This document shows positions 1-12,200 of a stretch of 64,000 nucleotides of DNA, in pieces (the stretch's first letter is position 1; every line of letters begins with the position of its first letter). The position numbers were made by a program, and so were the translations under genes. Location of the stretch: contig JANQBS010000001.1 of assembly GCA_033085395.1 (NCBI GenBank), positions 558,001 to 622,000 of the forward strand, read 5' to 3'. The notes below the pieces were generated by a model. That model ran no database searches. It was not told the origin of the DNA and worked only from the letters and a program-made list of their open reading frames with translations. The stretch is from Xanthoparmelia taractica. Its lineage: Eukaryota > Ascomycota > Lecanoromycetes > Lecanorales > Parmeliaceae.

Positions 1-132
1 GCGCTTTTTTGCAGAATTTGCAAATCTTGGCATGTTCTTCTCGAGCACACGAGGAAAGTAATCAGCGGATTTAATGACCCACACTACATGCAGGCCCAAT
101 ACATAAAATTCGTTTCTTGCTAGGTGCAGCCT

Positions 133-1143
133 TCACGCTTTCTTCGCATCCTTCGCTTGCTCCCTCTGGATCCCTGTGCAGTCCTCGAAGTCAGCATAAT
201 ATCTCAAAGCGAAAAAAAGCCCGGGTAGCGCGACAGGCTTGAAGAGTAGAAAGAGCGTCAAGCTTCTGAAACATGGCTTCCACCCAACGCTTTGAGGACG
301 ACTAGGGTATTGGACGTACACTTCGAACTCTCCTGCGCGACCTTCTCCATCTCTTCCTTACTCATCTCCTTCATCCGATGCGGACTGGGCACGTGCCTTC
401 CCCTCTCCACCCCCGGCCTCGCTAACATCCGATCCTCCCACGCCTTCAAATGCGGAAACTCATCGATATCGACACCCGCCCATGCGGCGGCCGCGACCCA
501 GCCCCAATGCGCAATGTCAGCAATCGTGCATTTGTCGCCGACCAAGTAGCCGGATGAGGAGGCAGCGAGATGCTTGTCGAGCACGCCGTACAGGCGGCGA
601 GTCTCGTTTTGGTAGCGAGAGATGCCGTATTCGATCTTCTCGGGGGCGTAGCGGAAGAAGTGGTTCGCTTGGCCTTGCATGGGTCCGACGCCGGCGTTCA
701 GGAAGAAGAGCCAGTTGTTGACTTCGTAGCTTTCGCGCGAGCCGGCTGGGTAGCTGATTTTGTGCTCGATGCTGTCGTATTGTTCGACGAGGTACTGCAT
801 GATTGAGCCGGATTCGAAGAGGCGGATTGTCTTGCCGTCGGAAAAGGTGTCAGTGAGGGCGGGGATGCGGCCGTTGGGGTTGATGGCGAGGAAAAAGGGC
901 TCCTTTTGGGTGTTTTGGGTTATGTCAATGTTGTGGGTTGTGTAGGAGAGACTGGGGAGGGGGAAAGGATATCAGTGGGATTCTAGTCAAGCAACTGCTT
1001 TTGTAACAAGAGAGACACAGGGTGTGTCGCTCAGAGACAAGGGGGCCAAACCCTAGTTCTTCGAGAGTGATGGAGATCTTGATGCCATTAGGAGTTTGGG
1101 TCGTGTAGAGATTGATATCAGGAGCTTTTTTAGTTGAAGACAT
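133..1143 (-). CDS. Ure2p-like glutathione S-transferase
   Basis: Three exons read on the minus strand: 1143-1052, 951-320 and 173-133, with introns 952-1051 (100 nt) and 174-319 (146 nt). They join to 254 codons plus stop. The N-terminal thioredoxin-like domain has the family signature NTQKEPFFLAINPNGRIPAL followed by FESGSIMQYL. The all-helical C-terminal GST domain follows (YLVGDKCTIADIAHWGW). Splicing of the second intron turns an odd read-through tail into SSKWIQ, the usual end for this family, which supports it. The start is the ATG of MSSTKK, just before the first beta strand. Known role of the family: conjugation of glutathione to electrophiles or glutathione peroxidase activity in the cytosol. 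The true substrate cannot be read from sequence. The gene looks intact. Confidence 0.9.
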
Positions 1144-2558
1144 GATGTTGAGTTGTTTGGTCAATTGGGAGACACGAGATAGCATACAAGATGGTGTTTG
1201 GGGTGAAAAGAGAAAAAGGAAAAGGGAAAAGGGAAAAGGGAAAAGATATAGATATATGGAAATGTTGAGTAATTGAGCAATGGTATGATTTAAGATGTAG
1301 ATAACTAAGGTAAAGAAGACACCAAGACTGAGCAGTGAGACCCCGCAATCGAGACAGTCATCCCGTTCCGCGTTGCCGCGCACCCAACCAGCTGCGTACC
1401 TTAGTTTTCTGAAAATCGTGAAGATTCATTTTGAAGCTTACCGCGCAGGTACCATTCCGATCCAGGCAACGTCAAGAGCGTTTTGCCGGGTACGGAGCGC
1501 ACTCGAAGTAGCTTTATGTTCATGCAATGAACATACCGACAAGCTGCGAAGGAAGTCTGTTTGAAGACCAGTACAATACTGGTCGCCTGAATACCGAGAT
1601 CGAAAGCGTGTGATTCGTAAAAATGCCGGATTATGTCATACGTAGCAGCGCAGTTCTGATGTCCTTTTCATAGACACTTGGCTCTTCGATTGTACACGAT
1701 CGTGGGTATAGCAATACAACACAGCCCTAGAAACCACAACAAAGAGCTCTCCGTTTACGGATTTGGAAAGATCTGAGTCTGCCTAAATAATGTTGATTTG
1801 TAGCCTGGCGAGCATCGGATGGAGCGGCATTCTATTTAGGGAATGTGACCTTCTATCAGACGGCGTGTTCACAGCATCCTTATGGACTTATGTTGGATAT
1901 TCACTCGCCCTCCCTTGCACAAGACGCAGGTTCCGTGTCTTTTCCGTTATTCTTGCGAAACCCTGCCATATCGACTCCTCCATGCTCGTCTGGTGGGACG
2001 AGACGTTGCAACCCTTGTCCACCTTGAATACCCGGCTACAGTTGTGTACTCAATCTTCCTCGTGATCGTTGATATGGTCATGGCGCAGCGCTAAAAGACG
2101 TGCTTCTCAACCTCCGTATTCAGCTTGAGAGCTCTGTGGGCTTGTTGTGACCATAAGCCGAGCGGTCCAACTGTCTTCTTTGCTTCAATCATGTGTAAAC
2201 CCTTAGCCATAGACTCCCAGATGCTGTAGTCGGTCAAAACACATTGATGTATGGGGAGTGATAGAGACTCTCAATGAGCCCATGTAGGAGCCATATTGGA
2301 AGAAGGTACCGAGAGACAACTGGGAGTACTGAGCAGGTTTATCAAAACTCAGCTCACTTAAAAAGCATACAGTGTCTGCTGTCGCTTGAACCCTCAGAAG
2401 TCCATGGCTGACTAATCGCGGAATCAAGCCGTCCCCGGTTTGGATTTCGACCTGGCAGTGTTCATGCCTTTACAACGTTGTGACGGTCGAAATCTGCTGC
2501 GATAGGCTTGAGAATGGAGCAGCAGCTTCATTGGCCTACGTTGTTCGATTGAAAAATC
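1144..2558. other. intergenic region between divergent GST and Sec39 genes
   Basis: Only short unsupported reading frames on both strands, none with a recognisable domain. It must contain the promoters of the two divergent flanking genes. A purine-rich tract (GGGAAAA repeats, about 1210-1245) lies just upstream of the GST start. I see no RNA gene or mobile element. Confidence 0.6.
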
Positions 2559-5368
2559 ATGGGAGATCCACAGATAATACTGGCAGCAGTCCGCCTTGCT
2601 TCCAACGCAGATATTCCAGCTTTACGTCAATTGTTAGAATGGCCAGGTGCCCTGAAGCTTGAGCTCACACTGAGAATACTTCTTACATTCTTGCCCGAAG
2701 GTACAGAACCGGGGCTATACGCCAACCTCCTCCGCGAGCTTGCCAATGCCCAGTCAAATCTTGGAGGCCAAGTTACTCCAAGCTTCCCTGCGCTTCCAGA
2801 GCTGGACATATCAGAAGATGAAGCTCGCGTTCGGGTGCGAAGGCTACGATTGACTCCCTTACTTAATCCCAACGCTCAGTACGATCAAGAAACAGACCCA
2901 CTTACAATCTTCCTTTTACACCATGCCCATAAGATAGATTCAGAGACTGGGTCGCTGGATCTTGTCTGTCAGCTATTGGAACCATTTTTCAACCACTCAG
3001 AGCTTCTGCGCACATGGATGGTGTCGAATCTCCTACCACTGCTACGTCTAGACTACGAGTATTATCCTCAGTCAGGAACCCCCCATTCTCTGGAAGATTT
3101 CGAACGACTGGATGGCAGCACTGCCATTCAGTCACTACTTTCAAAGGCTTCCCAGCGGAACAGTGAAAGAGACACAAGGGAGATTGGCAGAGACCTTAGA
3201 GGGCTAGTGGGTCCATGGATGTATGGGGAGACTACAAGAAAGCGTCGGAAGCTCAGCCATGGCAGGAGGAGGCAAAGCTTGATCACTGGAGTTCGTGCTA
3301 CAGAAGAATCATCATCTGCAGATGAGGAACAGCTGAGCAGTGGTTGGTCTCATGTCAACCATTGGCTTTTGGATCTGGGGATCCGGGATTTTCCACGAGC
3401 CGTAGATGCTATGACACAGTGGAATGGGCCTTCAGATGTTGACTACGGAGATTGGGGTGCAGCAATCCAGCCATTCAACAAAGAAGGGTCGCGAATACAG
3501 ACACAAAGGTACTCACAAGCTGGTTTGGCTGCTCTTTACGCTACAGACGATAGCTCTCTCGAGACTATCATTGGTTCCCACAGAGTGCTACTGCAGACAG
3601 CAAGATCAGTGGATCTGGCCGAACCACCAGATTTCAAAAGGTTCGATGAGCCCATTACTAGTGGGATATCCCGGAAATATTTGGAAAGTCTTTCACCAGC
3701 GCACCTCCTTCATAATGCACTTCTACGACCCCAAAATCCTTTAACCAATCCTACTGCTTCCGCTGTATCTTTGTACAATCTTGTACTTACTTCATGCTAC
3801 AAGCTCTTGAACCTCGGGAATATCAAAACAAGCAGAAGCGTGGCAGAACTGGTACTTTTCGGTACTGAGGCAGCCCAGGTCTCAGAGTTAAAGAAGACTC
3901 TGTACACACTGAAGGCTGAGAAAATGGACGAGAAGCTGTGGGCCTCCATTCGTAGGCAGATGTTGTGGCTGCAAAATTGGGAGTATCGGTCAAATGAAGT
4001 AGAAGAATCGCATGGCGTTTTCAGTAAAATCGCGAAGACTGATTTAGAAGTTGAGTTGTTGCGGGCGATGCTAGAAGGGGGTTGCTACAGCCTTGTTGAG
4101 GACGTCTATTGCAAGCCAACGATCATACCAATCTCTAAGGACACCGTGGAAAGCACAGTCTTGAATGCAGCATTGTCTGCTTACGATGCTGCTAGTAATG
4201 GCAACAGAACTAGAGGTGGCGTTCGCAAAGCGTCTGAGATAATTACGACGTTTCGCCATTACTTTCCCAGTTCGATACCATTCACGCAGACCACCGCGCT
4301 TATTTCTGCAACGCATGCCATGTCCTTCTACTCTCTCACTCTTCAACATGGGGTTCCGTTTCAGCCAGTGAATATAAGAGCTCATAAAGATCCAATGTCA
4401 TTAATAGGCAAGATCCTTAATCAAAATCCCCGAAGCTATGCACACTTGGATAACCTGCTGGAACTTGGCCAAAACCTTGTGACGGCAGGTCTTACAGACA
4501 ATATGCACGCCTCATTTGCGGCTTCTGATGTTGAGGGAGATGAACAGCAGCAGGCCCTTATCGCAAGGCGTAGGATCACTCGCATGGCCATCGAAGCTGC
4601 ACTGGAGGAGGATGACTTTGATACAGCCTATTCTTACGTGGTCAATCGTCTGGCAGCTGATAAGGCTAGACCCAATACAGCAGAATCACTGCAGAACCCT
4701 ACGACGAGGAAAGATGATATATCATGGCGAGCAGCGTATGCAGCAGGTCGTTATCCCACGAGCAATGCAGGCAACTCGGCATTACGGCGCCTAGAGCAAC
4801 GCATGGAGCTTCTTTCGCAAGCGTTGTTCTTAGCACCACCATCAGCCTTGTCTGAAGTCTTGGCAGTTTGGCAAAAATGCGAGCAGCACGTGACCGCACA
4901 GATTGCAAAGGAGACAGAAGACGAGCAGAAGTGGGACGAGAGAGGTGATCGCAAGGTGCCCGGGGATTTCACTGTAGGTGCGAGTTCTATTGCGCAGAAG
5001 GCTCGCGATCCAAGCCGAGGCGCGCTGGTGGAAGAGGCGCCTATAGGGTTGTTTGACATGGCAAAGGGGGCTGCTGCTACACTCAGCAAGAACGCTTTTC
5101 CTTTGAGAGAGTCACAGAAGACGGCGTCACCTACAAGGGGTTCGCATGGTAGGCCATTGAGCGGTGTAAGCACTGGGAGTAGTGATGAGGGCAGTGTCGG
5201 GGCAGGAGGACCAGGAAGAGTAAGGAAAAGGGATATGGTTAGTAGCATGGTGACTGGAGGGCTCGCGTCAGGGATTGGATGGGTCATTGGTGAGTCAAAG
5301 TGGATCTGGACTGGGCCAACAGCCAGCTAACAAGTACTCTAGGAGCGCCTCCCATGAGGCATGAGTAA
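2559..5368 (+). CDS. sec39: Sec39-domain protein (Dsl1/NRZ tethering complex subunit)
   Basis: Exon 1 is 2559-5289 and exon 2 is 5343-5368. The 53 nt intron 5290-5342 (GTGAGT...TCTAG) joins G to GA and gives the tail GWVIGAPPMRHE; total 918 aa. Reading through the donor gives only an unnatural tail, so I prefer the spliced form. The N-terminal segment (IILAAVRLASNADIPALRQL, then LELTLRILLTFLPEGTEP) is typical of the fungal Sec39 domain: an all-alpha solenoid that acts with Dsl1 and Tip20 at the ER to tether COPI vesicles. Most of the protein is predicted helical. About the last 100 residues are Ser/Gly-rich and low in complexity. No transmembrane segment is evident, as expected for a peripheral membrane protein. 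Confidence 0.88.
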
Positions 5369-5797
5369 TCGTGATGACAGACCAGGGCTATGGCTTGAAG
5401 AACCGAAATACGTATTGACAGAGGCCTCAATTTCATACCAGGAGTAGATACGCATCCAAGATACGCATCCGAGGAAGCCAACCATTCGAATGGCTCAAAG
5501 GCTTCTGCCAGTATTTGCTCAAATATACCACCATAGCTATGACCAAAGTAGAATGTGTTGGGGCCTTTCTTAATTATCTTTCACACGCCTAGATCCGTAG
5601 GATTGTAGACCTGCGAGTCATAGAGTGGCGAAGTTGTGACAAGAATTCCTCGATTCCACATTCGGACTAGATCAATCATTTAGCCGTGGACAGCGCACAT
5701 TAAAACTTCTCACTCATCCGTCCTTCTTAATCTTCTTCTTCTTCTCTTTTCTTCCTTGTCAGCTTCATACCATTCTTCAAGCAAGAATATCTGAGCA
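5369..5797. promoter_or_regulatory. tef1 upstream region with CT-rich promoter tract
   Basis: The spacer between the Sec39 gene and EF-1alpha. A pyrimidine-rich stretch (CTTCTTCTTCTTCTC type) at about 5721-5760 lies 170-210 bp before the start codon. Such CT tracts are common directly upstream of transcription starts in highly expressed fungal genes such as tef1. No TATA box was assigned. Confidence 0.5.
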
Positions 5798-5852
5798 GTA
5801 TGCACGCTTCATCTCATCTTCTCCTCTCTACGAGCTGACTGAGAGTTAACAG
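5798..5852 (+). other. putative 5' UTR intron of tef1
   Basis: A possible 55 nt intron with donor GTATGC at 5798, a CTGAC branch-like motif near 5835-5840 and acceptor TTAACAG ending at 5852. Intron size matches the coding introns of the gene. Leader introns are known in fungal tef1 genes. This is inference from splice signals only and would need transcript reads. Confidence 0.45.
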
Positions 5853-5929
5853 ATCCCTCATTCTAAAATTCCCGCAACCCTCCGTCATCATCCTGCATAC
5901 CGAAACCGTTCAGCGACAGCACAGCAATT

Positions 5930-7746
5930 ATGGGTAAAGAGAAGACGCACATCAACGTGGTCGTTATCGGCCACGTAGACAGGTATATTGAAAACAATTC
6001 GGCTTGGACCATGGAATATCGCTGACCATGGCAGTGGAAAATCGACTACCACCGGTACTTCCTCAAGCTGTCCTTATACCTTTATTACACACGCTCATGC
6101 ATCGCAGGTCACTTGATCTACAAGTGCGGAGGTATTGACAAGCGTACAATTGAGAAATTTGAGAAGGTACGTTTACACTGTTGAGTCTTGGAGCCTTGCT
6201 GTGCAATGGTTGAGTCACCTTTGGATTGGGTGGGGCAATTCCTGCCCCGCATCAAAATTTTCTTATCGCTTCAGCGCAAGACGAATGAGACCGAATGTTG
6301 ACACCCACCACAGGAAGCCGCCGAGTTGGGCAAAGGCTCTTTCAAGTACGCATGGGTTCTTGACAAGCTAAAGGCCGAACGTGAGCGTGGTATTACTATC
6401 GATATTGCGCTATGGAAATTCGAGACTCCCAAGTACTACGTTACCGTCATTGGTACAGCTCACCAGAAAACATTTTCCGGGTCGGGACTATTACTGATGG
6501 CTTGCTACAGACGCCCCTGGTCACCGTGACTTCATCAAGAACATGATCACTGGTACCTCGCAGGCTGACTGCGCTGTCCTTATCATCGCCGCCGGTACTG
6601 GTGAATTCGAAGCTGGTATCTCCAAGGACGGCCAGACTCGCGAGCACGCTCTTCTCGCCTACACCCTTGGTGTCAAGCAACTCATCGTTGCCCTCAATAA
6701 GATGGACACTACTAGTCCTGCGTGGGCTGAAAAGCGTTATGAAGAGATCGTCAAGGAAACCTCCAACTTTATCAGGAAGGTCGGCTTCAACCCCATGGTC
6801 GTTCCTTTCGTTCCTATCTCTGGCTTCAACGGCGACAACATGATCGATGTGTCCAGCAACTGCCCATGGTACAAGGGTTGGGTGAAAGAAGACCCCAAAA
6901 CCCATGTCAAGACTACTGGCAAGACTCTTTTGGATGCCATCGATGCCATTGAACCCCCAAAGCGTCCTGTTGAGGCGGCCCTACGTCTTCCCCTCCAAGA
7001 TGTGTACAAGATTGGTGGTATTGGCACGGTTCCCGTCGGACGTGTTGAGACTGGTGTCATCAAAGAAAAAATGGTAGGCTAGCTCAACGTCCGCTTAACT
7101 GACCGTATGCTAATCTTTCCTTTCATAGATCGTGACCTTCGCTCCTGCTAACGTGACCACTGAAGTCAAGTCTGTCGAGATGCATCACGAGTTGCTTGAG
7201 GATGGGGGTTTTCCAGGTGATAACGTTGGCTTTAACGTCAAGAACGTCTCTGTCAAGGAAATCCGCCGTGGCATGGTTGCTGGCGACGCCAATAAGGACC
7301 CTCCCAAGGGTGCCGACTCCTTTAACGCCCAGGTCATTGTCCTCAACCACCCTGGCCAGATCGGTGCCGGTTACGCACCAGTGCTCGATTGCCACACTGC
7401 CCATATTGCCTGCAAGTTCTCCGAGCTCTTGGAGAAGATCGATCGTCGTAATGGTAAATCCATCGAAAACGCTCCCAAGTTCATTAAGTCTGGTGACGCC
7501 GCCATTGTCAAGATGGTTCCCTCCAAGCCAATGTGTGTTGAGTCTTTCCAGGACTACGCACCTCTGGGACGTTTCGCCGTGCGCGACATGAGACAGGTAC
7601 TGATCTACCCACCTCTTACGTTCGTTCTCTTTGCTAACAGGTATCTCTAGACCGTTGCTGTCGGTGTCATCAAGTCCGTGGTCAAGACTGAGAAATCCGG
7701 CGGTAAGGTCACCAAGGCCGCCCAAAAGGCGACTGGCAAGAAATAG
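5930..7746 (+). CDS. tef1: translation elongation factor 1-alpha (eEF1A)
   Basis: Seven coding exons: 5930-5982, 6035-6054, 6108-6166, 6314-6452, 6511-7073, 7129-7596 and 7651-7746; total 1398 nt, 465 aa. Introns 1, 2 and 4-6 are 52-58 nt and intron 3 is 147 nt. The protein is the GTPase that brings aminoacyl-tRNA to the ribosome. Visible G motifs: GHVDSGKST split by intron 1, DAPGH split by intron 4, and NKMD in exon 5. The beta-barrel domains show FNAQVIVLNHPGQ and SKPMCVESF, and the tail is KVTKAAQKATGKK. Exon 2 is a 20 nt micro-exon carrying the P-loop lysine. Odd points: several normally invariant stretches are altered (GVIKEKM where GVIKPGM is usual; ELLEDGGFPGD; PPKRPVEAALRL) and the protein is about five residues longer than usual. 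Confidence 0.95.
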
Positions 7747-8464
7747 AGGACGGTGTGACATGAGTTGAGAAGCGAGAGGTGTTCGTGGTGGGCGATGGTA
7801 CATCATGACTGGTCATAATCAACCAGCATCTTAGCATCGTGGTTCATTCTAGCGCCGTCTTCAATACAATATTGTCATACCCTTCAACATCTTCCCTCGG
7901 CGTCTTCGATTGCAATTTGCATACGGCAACGGTCTTACGAATCTCGGTGACGATTAGCTGAGGCCACACTTTCTTAGGTTCGACAAAAATAAATGATGAG
8001 ATGAGGGGGGACTTTGCTCTAATGGCTTGTTAGATAGATCTCTGTCTGCTAGAACAATTCAAGCTCTTAGAGGCAATTTCTTGGGATGTTCGATGATGGT
8101 GTGATATGCTGATACATATCCGCAACCCTTTGTATTTTGCTTCCTAGGTCTATCGATGCAGTGTGCATCATCTATAGCCAGAGATCGGACAGAGAAATAC
8201 ATAAATGTCCGAGATACCGCCAAGTCCGAAACCTGCCCCTGCAACCTCTCGCTATGCTGACTGTAGAGACAACGATGAAGAGCAAGCAACGCCGACGTCT
8301 TCTTTTGTAATAACATTCAACTGCCCTTATCTCCGTGTACTCCCTAATCTTTTTGGATTTTTGTTCTATTCAGCGCACAAGCAGATATATACCCACATCG
8401 TTTATACTTAATCTGTAATCTCCCCATTCGTCTACAACCCTCACTGACTCCGCAAACCCCCCCA
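7747..8464. other. intergenic region tef1-EFR3
   Basis: Holds the tef1 3' UTR/terminator and the EFR3 promoter. Short reading frames around 8059-8411 have no recognisable domain. Nothing else seen. Confidence 0.6.
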
Positions 8465-11400
8465 ATGTTCGCCGCCCACGCTGTGCGACAGAAATGTCGC
8501 CCAAAGCACCAAGTCCTCATCCTTAAGTGCTACCCAGCATTTCAGAAAAACGTGTTGGATGTTAAGCCGAACTCGAGCGAACTCAGCTATATGCTCTACT
8601 ATGCAAGCACGAGGAGGAGCAAGCTTCAGAAAGTGGGGGCTTTCTTGGAGAGAAAGGCTACCGGTGACGTTTCGAGGGGAAAGATAGGGTACGCCAGCAT
8701 AAATTGCGGTAGCCTTTCAATTGGACACAATGGGTGCTGACTGAGAGGGGAGCAGCAATGTACAGGTCACACTTAAGATACTTCAAGCGCTCATCGAGAA
8801 ACTTCCTCGAGACCTGCCCCTCTACGCGCCCTACATCCTCCGAATCCTCGGTACCGTCCTAGGCTCGAAAGATCTGTCTATGGTGGAGGAGTCCGTACCT
8901 ACATTCGAAGCTTTCTGCGAGCATCAAGATGTCGCTACACTAGCAGCAGATCAACAGTATATTGGACACTACGAGGAGATTGTACGAGGCTACGCCGGCT
9001 TCGCAGCACTCAAGACGCCTGTGCAGCCAAAAGGTGGACTTACAACGCCCATAGCCATACGATGGAGGAGCGCTGGGCTGCGGGCGTTGAAAAGCATCAC
9101 GTCTTCCGAGGCAGTGGGCGCGGATGGAGGGATACAGATGAATATCATAATTCCTGTTATTCTGCAGAATGTGCATTCGCGCGATGAGGAACACTTGCGT
9201 GAGTTGCAGCGGAAGGTCGAGGTAGTCGAGTCCAAAGACGAAAAACAAGCCCATAGAAGAAGGATGAGCATCGCTACAGTCCAGTCTACTAATGGAAACT
9301 CGCGACAAATCTGCGGCGCTGTGACTGGGACCGCGGATGATGCAGATGTGCTGGCTGAGGAAGAGGTGCGATTGCAGGCTTTACGGAGCCTAAAGGCGAT
9401 TTTCATGGCCAATAATCGAAACCAGATACGGCTGGCTACTGGAGCGATGTTGAAGTTCATTTGCACAGTGCCACATCGACGGCCATGGACAGGCAAGACC
9501 ACAAGATCAGTCCACAATGCAAGCTGGGCAACTACATTGTTGGAGATGTGCACTAGATGGACGCCTGTGCAGGATCGCTTTGTAATACTCGTCACCGTGA
9601 TGGAGACGCTGGTTAGGAGTCCTATCGCTGAAGAGAACATGGAACAACAGTTGCTGCTAGTGTCTCTAGTGGGATGGTTACTCAGATCGAACATCAACAT
9701 GATCGGGCTGAGTATAATGGATGTACTGCTGGGTCTGGTGCAGCACATTCTTTTACTCCTCCAGCTAGGCGGCAAAGGATCGAACGTCCTACCGCACCAT
9801 CAGCAGACGGACGCCATTGACCTTTTCAAGGGCACAGAGGATTTAATCGAAGGGCCAACGTCACTCGGCAAAGGAGAGACGAACGGTACGAAGGCCGAGG
9901 AATCACTGCCGTCATCAAATCGGCAAGAGCTACTTTCCAGATTGCACAGATGCATTGGTGACTTGGCAACTCATGTTTATTATTCGGACCAAATCTCGGA
10001 TATGATCACAGCCATCCTACTTCGGCTGAAGCCCTCTCCCATGTCTGGAATTGCGTCAGCAGCCGCAGCCATCGAAGACCCTCAGGCAGCTGCGAGGGCT
10101 ATCCAAGCTTCCGTGCATTTGCAAGAGAATCCAGACACTGATGAGTTCTTTTCTTTTGGCACGGCACGGATTACAGCGCTTAAAGCAATCAAAGAAGTTC
10201 TCACGGTAGCCAATATGAGGGGTGCTGTGAGTGGCGGTGGTGCGATTGGACGCAATCCAGTCGGTGTGCAGGTGTGGGAGGGCACTCAATGGCTCCTTCG
10301 GGATGAAGATAGGAGAGTCAGAAGAGCCTACGTTGATGCACTTTTGACGTGGCTGCGACTAGAAATGAGTTTCAACGATCTTCGTGTCGTGGAGGACGAA
10401 CGCAACCTCCCAAAGACCACCTCCAAGACGGACATCAATGGCAGCAGGCAAGACACGATGACAAGACGAGCTGTCTCTACTGCATCTAGGGGCGAAAAGA
10501 ACGGCAAGCCAGCCAAATCAACCTTCCTGCAGTTGCTACACTTGGCTATATATGACAATGCTATCGAGGCGCCAGAATCCGGGTCTGACCTGCTGCTGAT
10601 TCATCTCCTCCTTTTTAGACTTGTCGAGAAATTGGGTGTCAATGCAGTCAAGTCAGGATTGCCTATGATTATGCGGCTTCAAGAAGACATCAACGTGGAC
10701 GAGCTGATAACGACACCAATTGCGAAGCTAAATGTCGGCAGTCTTGTACACGGATACTTTTGGACCCTCTGCGAGAGATTCGACTTTGACACATCGAATG
10801 TGGGCCTCGCAGTGCAGAGAGAGATTTCGAGACGGAAACAGCATGGACTATGGCTAGATGCCGTTCAAGTACCACCATTACCATTGGGGCAAATCATGTC
10901 AGCTGCAACGCGCCCCTTGTCGGAAAAGGTTCCATTACCTGTTCTGCAACAAGAGTCGCTAAAACCTTTCGAATTACGTCCTGCCATGGTGGATCGTATC
11001 GCGGAGTCCTATGCTAACACAGTAGCTTCCCCCCCTACAAGTCCTTCAGCTTCGCCTGGGCGAGTCTTCAGTTTGCCTCCAATTTCCTCTCAAAGTCCCA
11101 CGTCGACTCCTTCAAACAGGAAAACACATGAACTGCCTCCGATAATGTTAGATGCTATGCTCTCAGGTTGGTCGAAGGAGCTTTGCATTGCCAATATTGA
11201 GAAGGAATTTACGCGGACGGTATCTCTCAATTCGAGGAACGGGACGAACCTATCCAAATACCTTGGTGTTAATGGTCAAAGCTCCAGAGGCATCTCACCG
11301 AATGGAGACCGCAGTCCTATCCACACTCGCTCTCCTCCCAATGGAAATGACATCACTTCACAACCACACGCCTTGAACTTCGCCTTCCAAAACCAGCATC

Positions 11401-12200
11401 GCCGCTCTAGCGCACATGACACGGGGTCTCCAACGCCTGTCAGCAGCTCAGGTCAGATCAGCACTCTCCGTGTCGATGATCTCAAGCGCGTTCTTGCCGG
11501 CGGTAACCTCAATGTTCGGGGTGCAAGTCCTCTCCGCCACAGCACCGCTCGCCTCGACTTTTACCCCTCGGAAAGCAGGGACCAAAGAAGTATCTCCTCT
11601 AGCTCCGAATCCATCGTTAGTGCTGAAGGCTTTGAGTCTGCCTCTGAGGGCGACCTCTCCCGTACTCTCCCTCCAGCCGCTCCACATCCACTTGCAGAGA
11701 CCATGGCCAACCATCTGCCTGCAGTGGTTTCCAACCACGCAGCCTCAAGCACCCACCCGCGTACCAGCTGGGTAACCCACCCTCGCTCTCGACCGCAGTC
11801 TGGGGAGATGTCCCCAGGAAAACCGTCTCTACGGCGTCCGTCCACTTCCAGCTCCGGCGAAGATCCCACCGTGAACGCTGCGGCCCTGAGGGGAGAATTT
11901 GTGCTTCCACGCCTCTCAGGCGAGGGATCTGTGCAGGACGAAGTTCCGCCGGTGCCGCCATTACCGGCGAACGTTACGGCTTTCCCTAATAGGCCGCTCA
12001 GCATTGGGAATCCTCCCACGCAGTCACAGCACCAGTACCAGCACACGGAGCCCATGCCGAGTGAAGTCAAGCAGTCGAAGCACGCGAGCATGGGAAGGAA
12101 GAGAGGCGTGGATGTTAACGCACTATTGGGTAGTATTGATGCGGTTTCAGTAGGTGAGAGGAGGAGGATTGGAAGTGGGGTAGGAAGACCACCTTATTGA
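8465..12200 (+). CDS. efr3: EFR3-like plasma membrane protein (PI4-kinase complex scaffold)
   Basis: Exon 1 8465-8688, intron 8689-8755 (67 nt), exon 2 8756-12200; 1222 aa. The N-terminus carries the EFR3 signature QKCRPKHQVLILKCYP, then VKPNSSELSYMLYYASTRRS and KLQKVGAFLE. The junction reads GKIG|NVQVTLKILQ, as in other fungal EFR3 proteins. Cys in the first dozen residues fits the palmitoylation-type membrane anchoring known for the family. Residues of roughly 70-800 form a HEAT/ARM-like helical rod; the last ~400 are Ser/Pro-rich and disordered. Known role: anchors the PI 4-kinase Stt4 with Ypp1 at the plasma membrane. The start could lie a few codons downstream, because MFAAHAVRQ is slightly longer than the usual beginning. 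Confidence 0.92.

Noticed and set aside
7123..7806. 227-codon minus-strand frame opposite tef1
   Set aside because: Antisense shadow of biased codon use in a highly expressed gene; it crosses tef1 exons and introns.
8940..9775. Long minus-strand frames opposite EFR3
   Set aside because: They overlap a well-supported conserved gene and have no recognisable domain.
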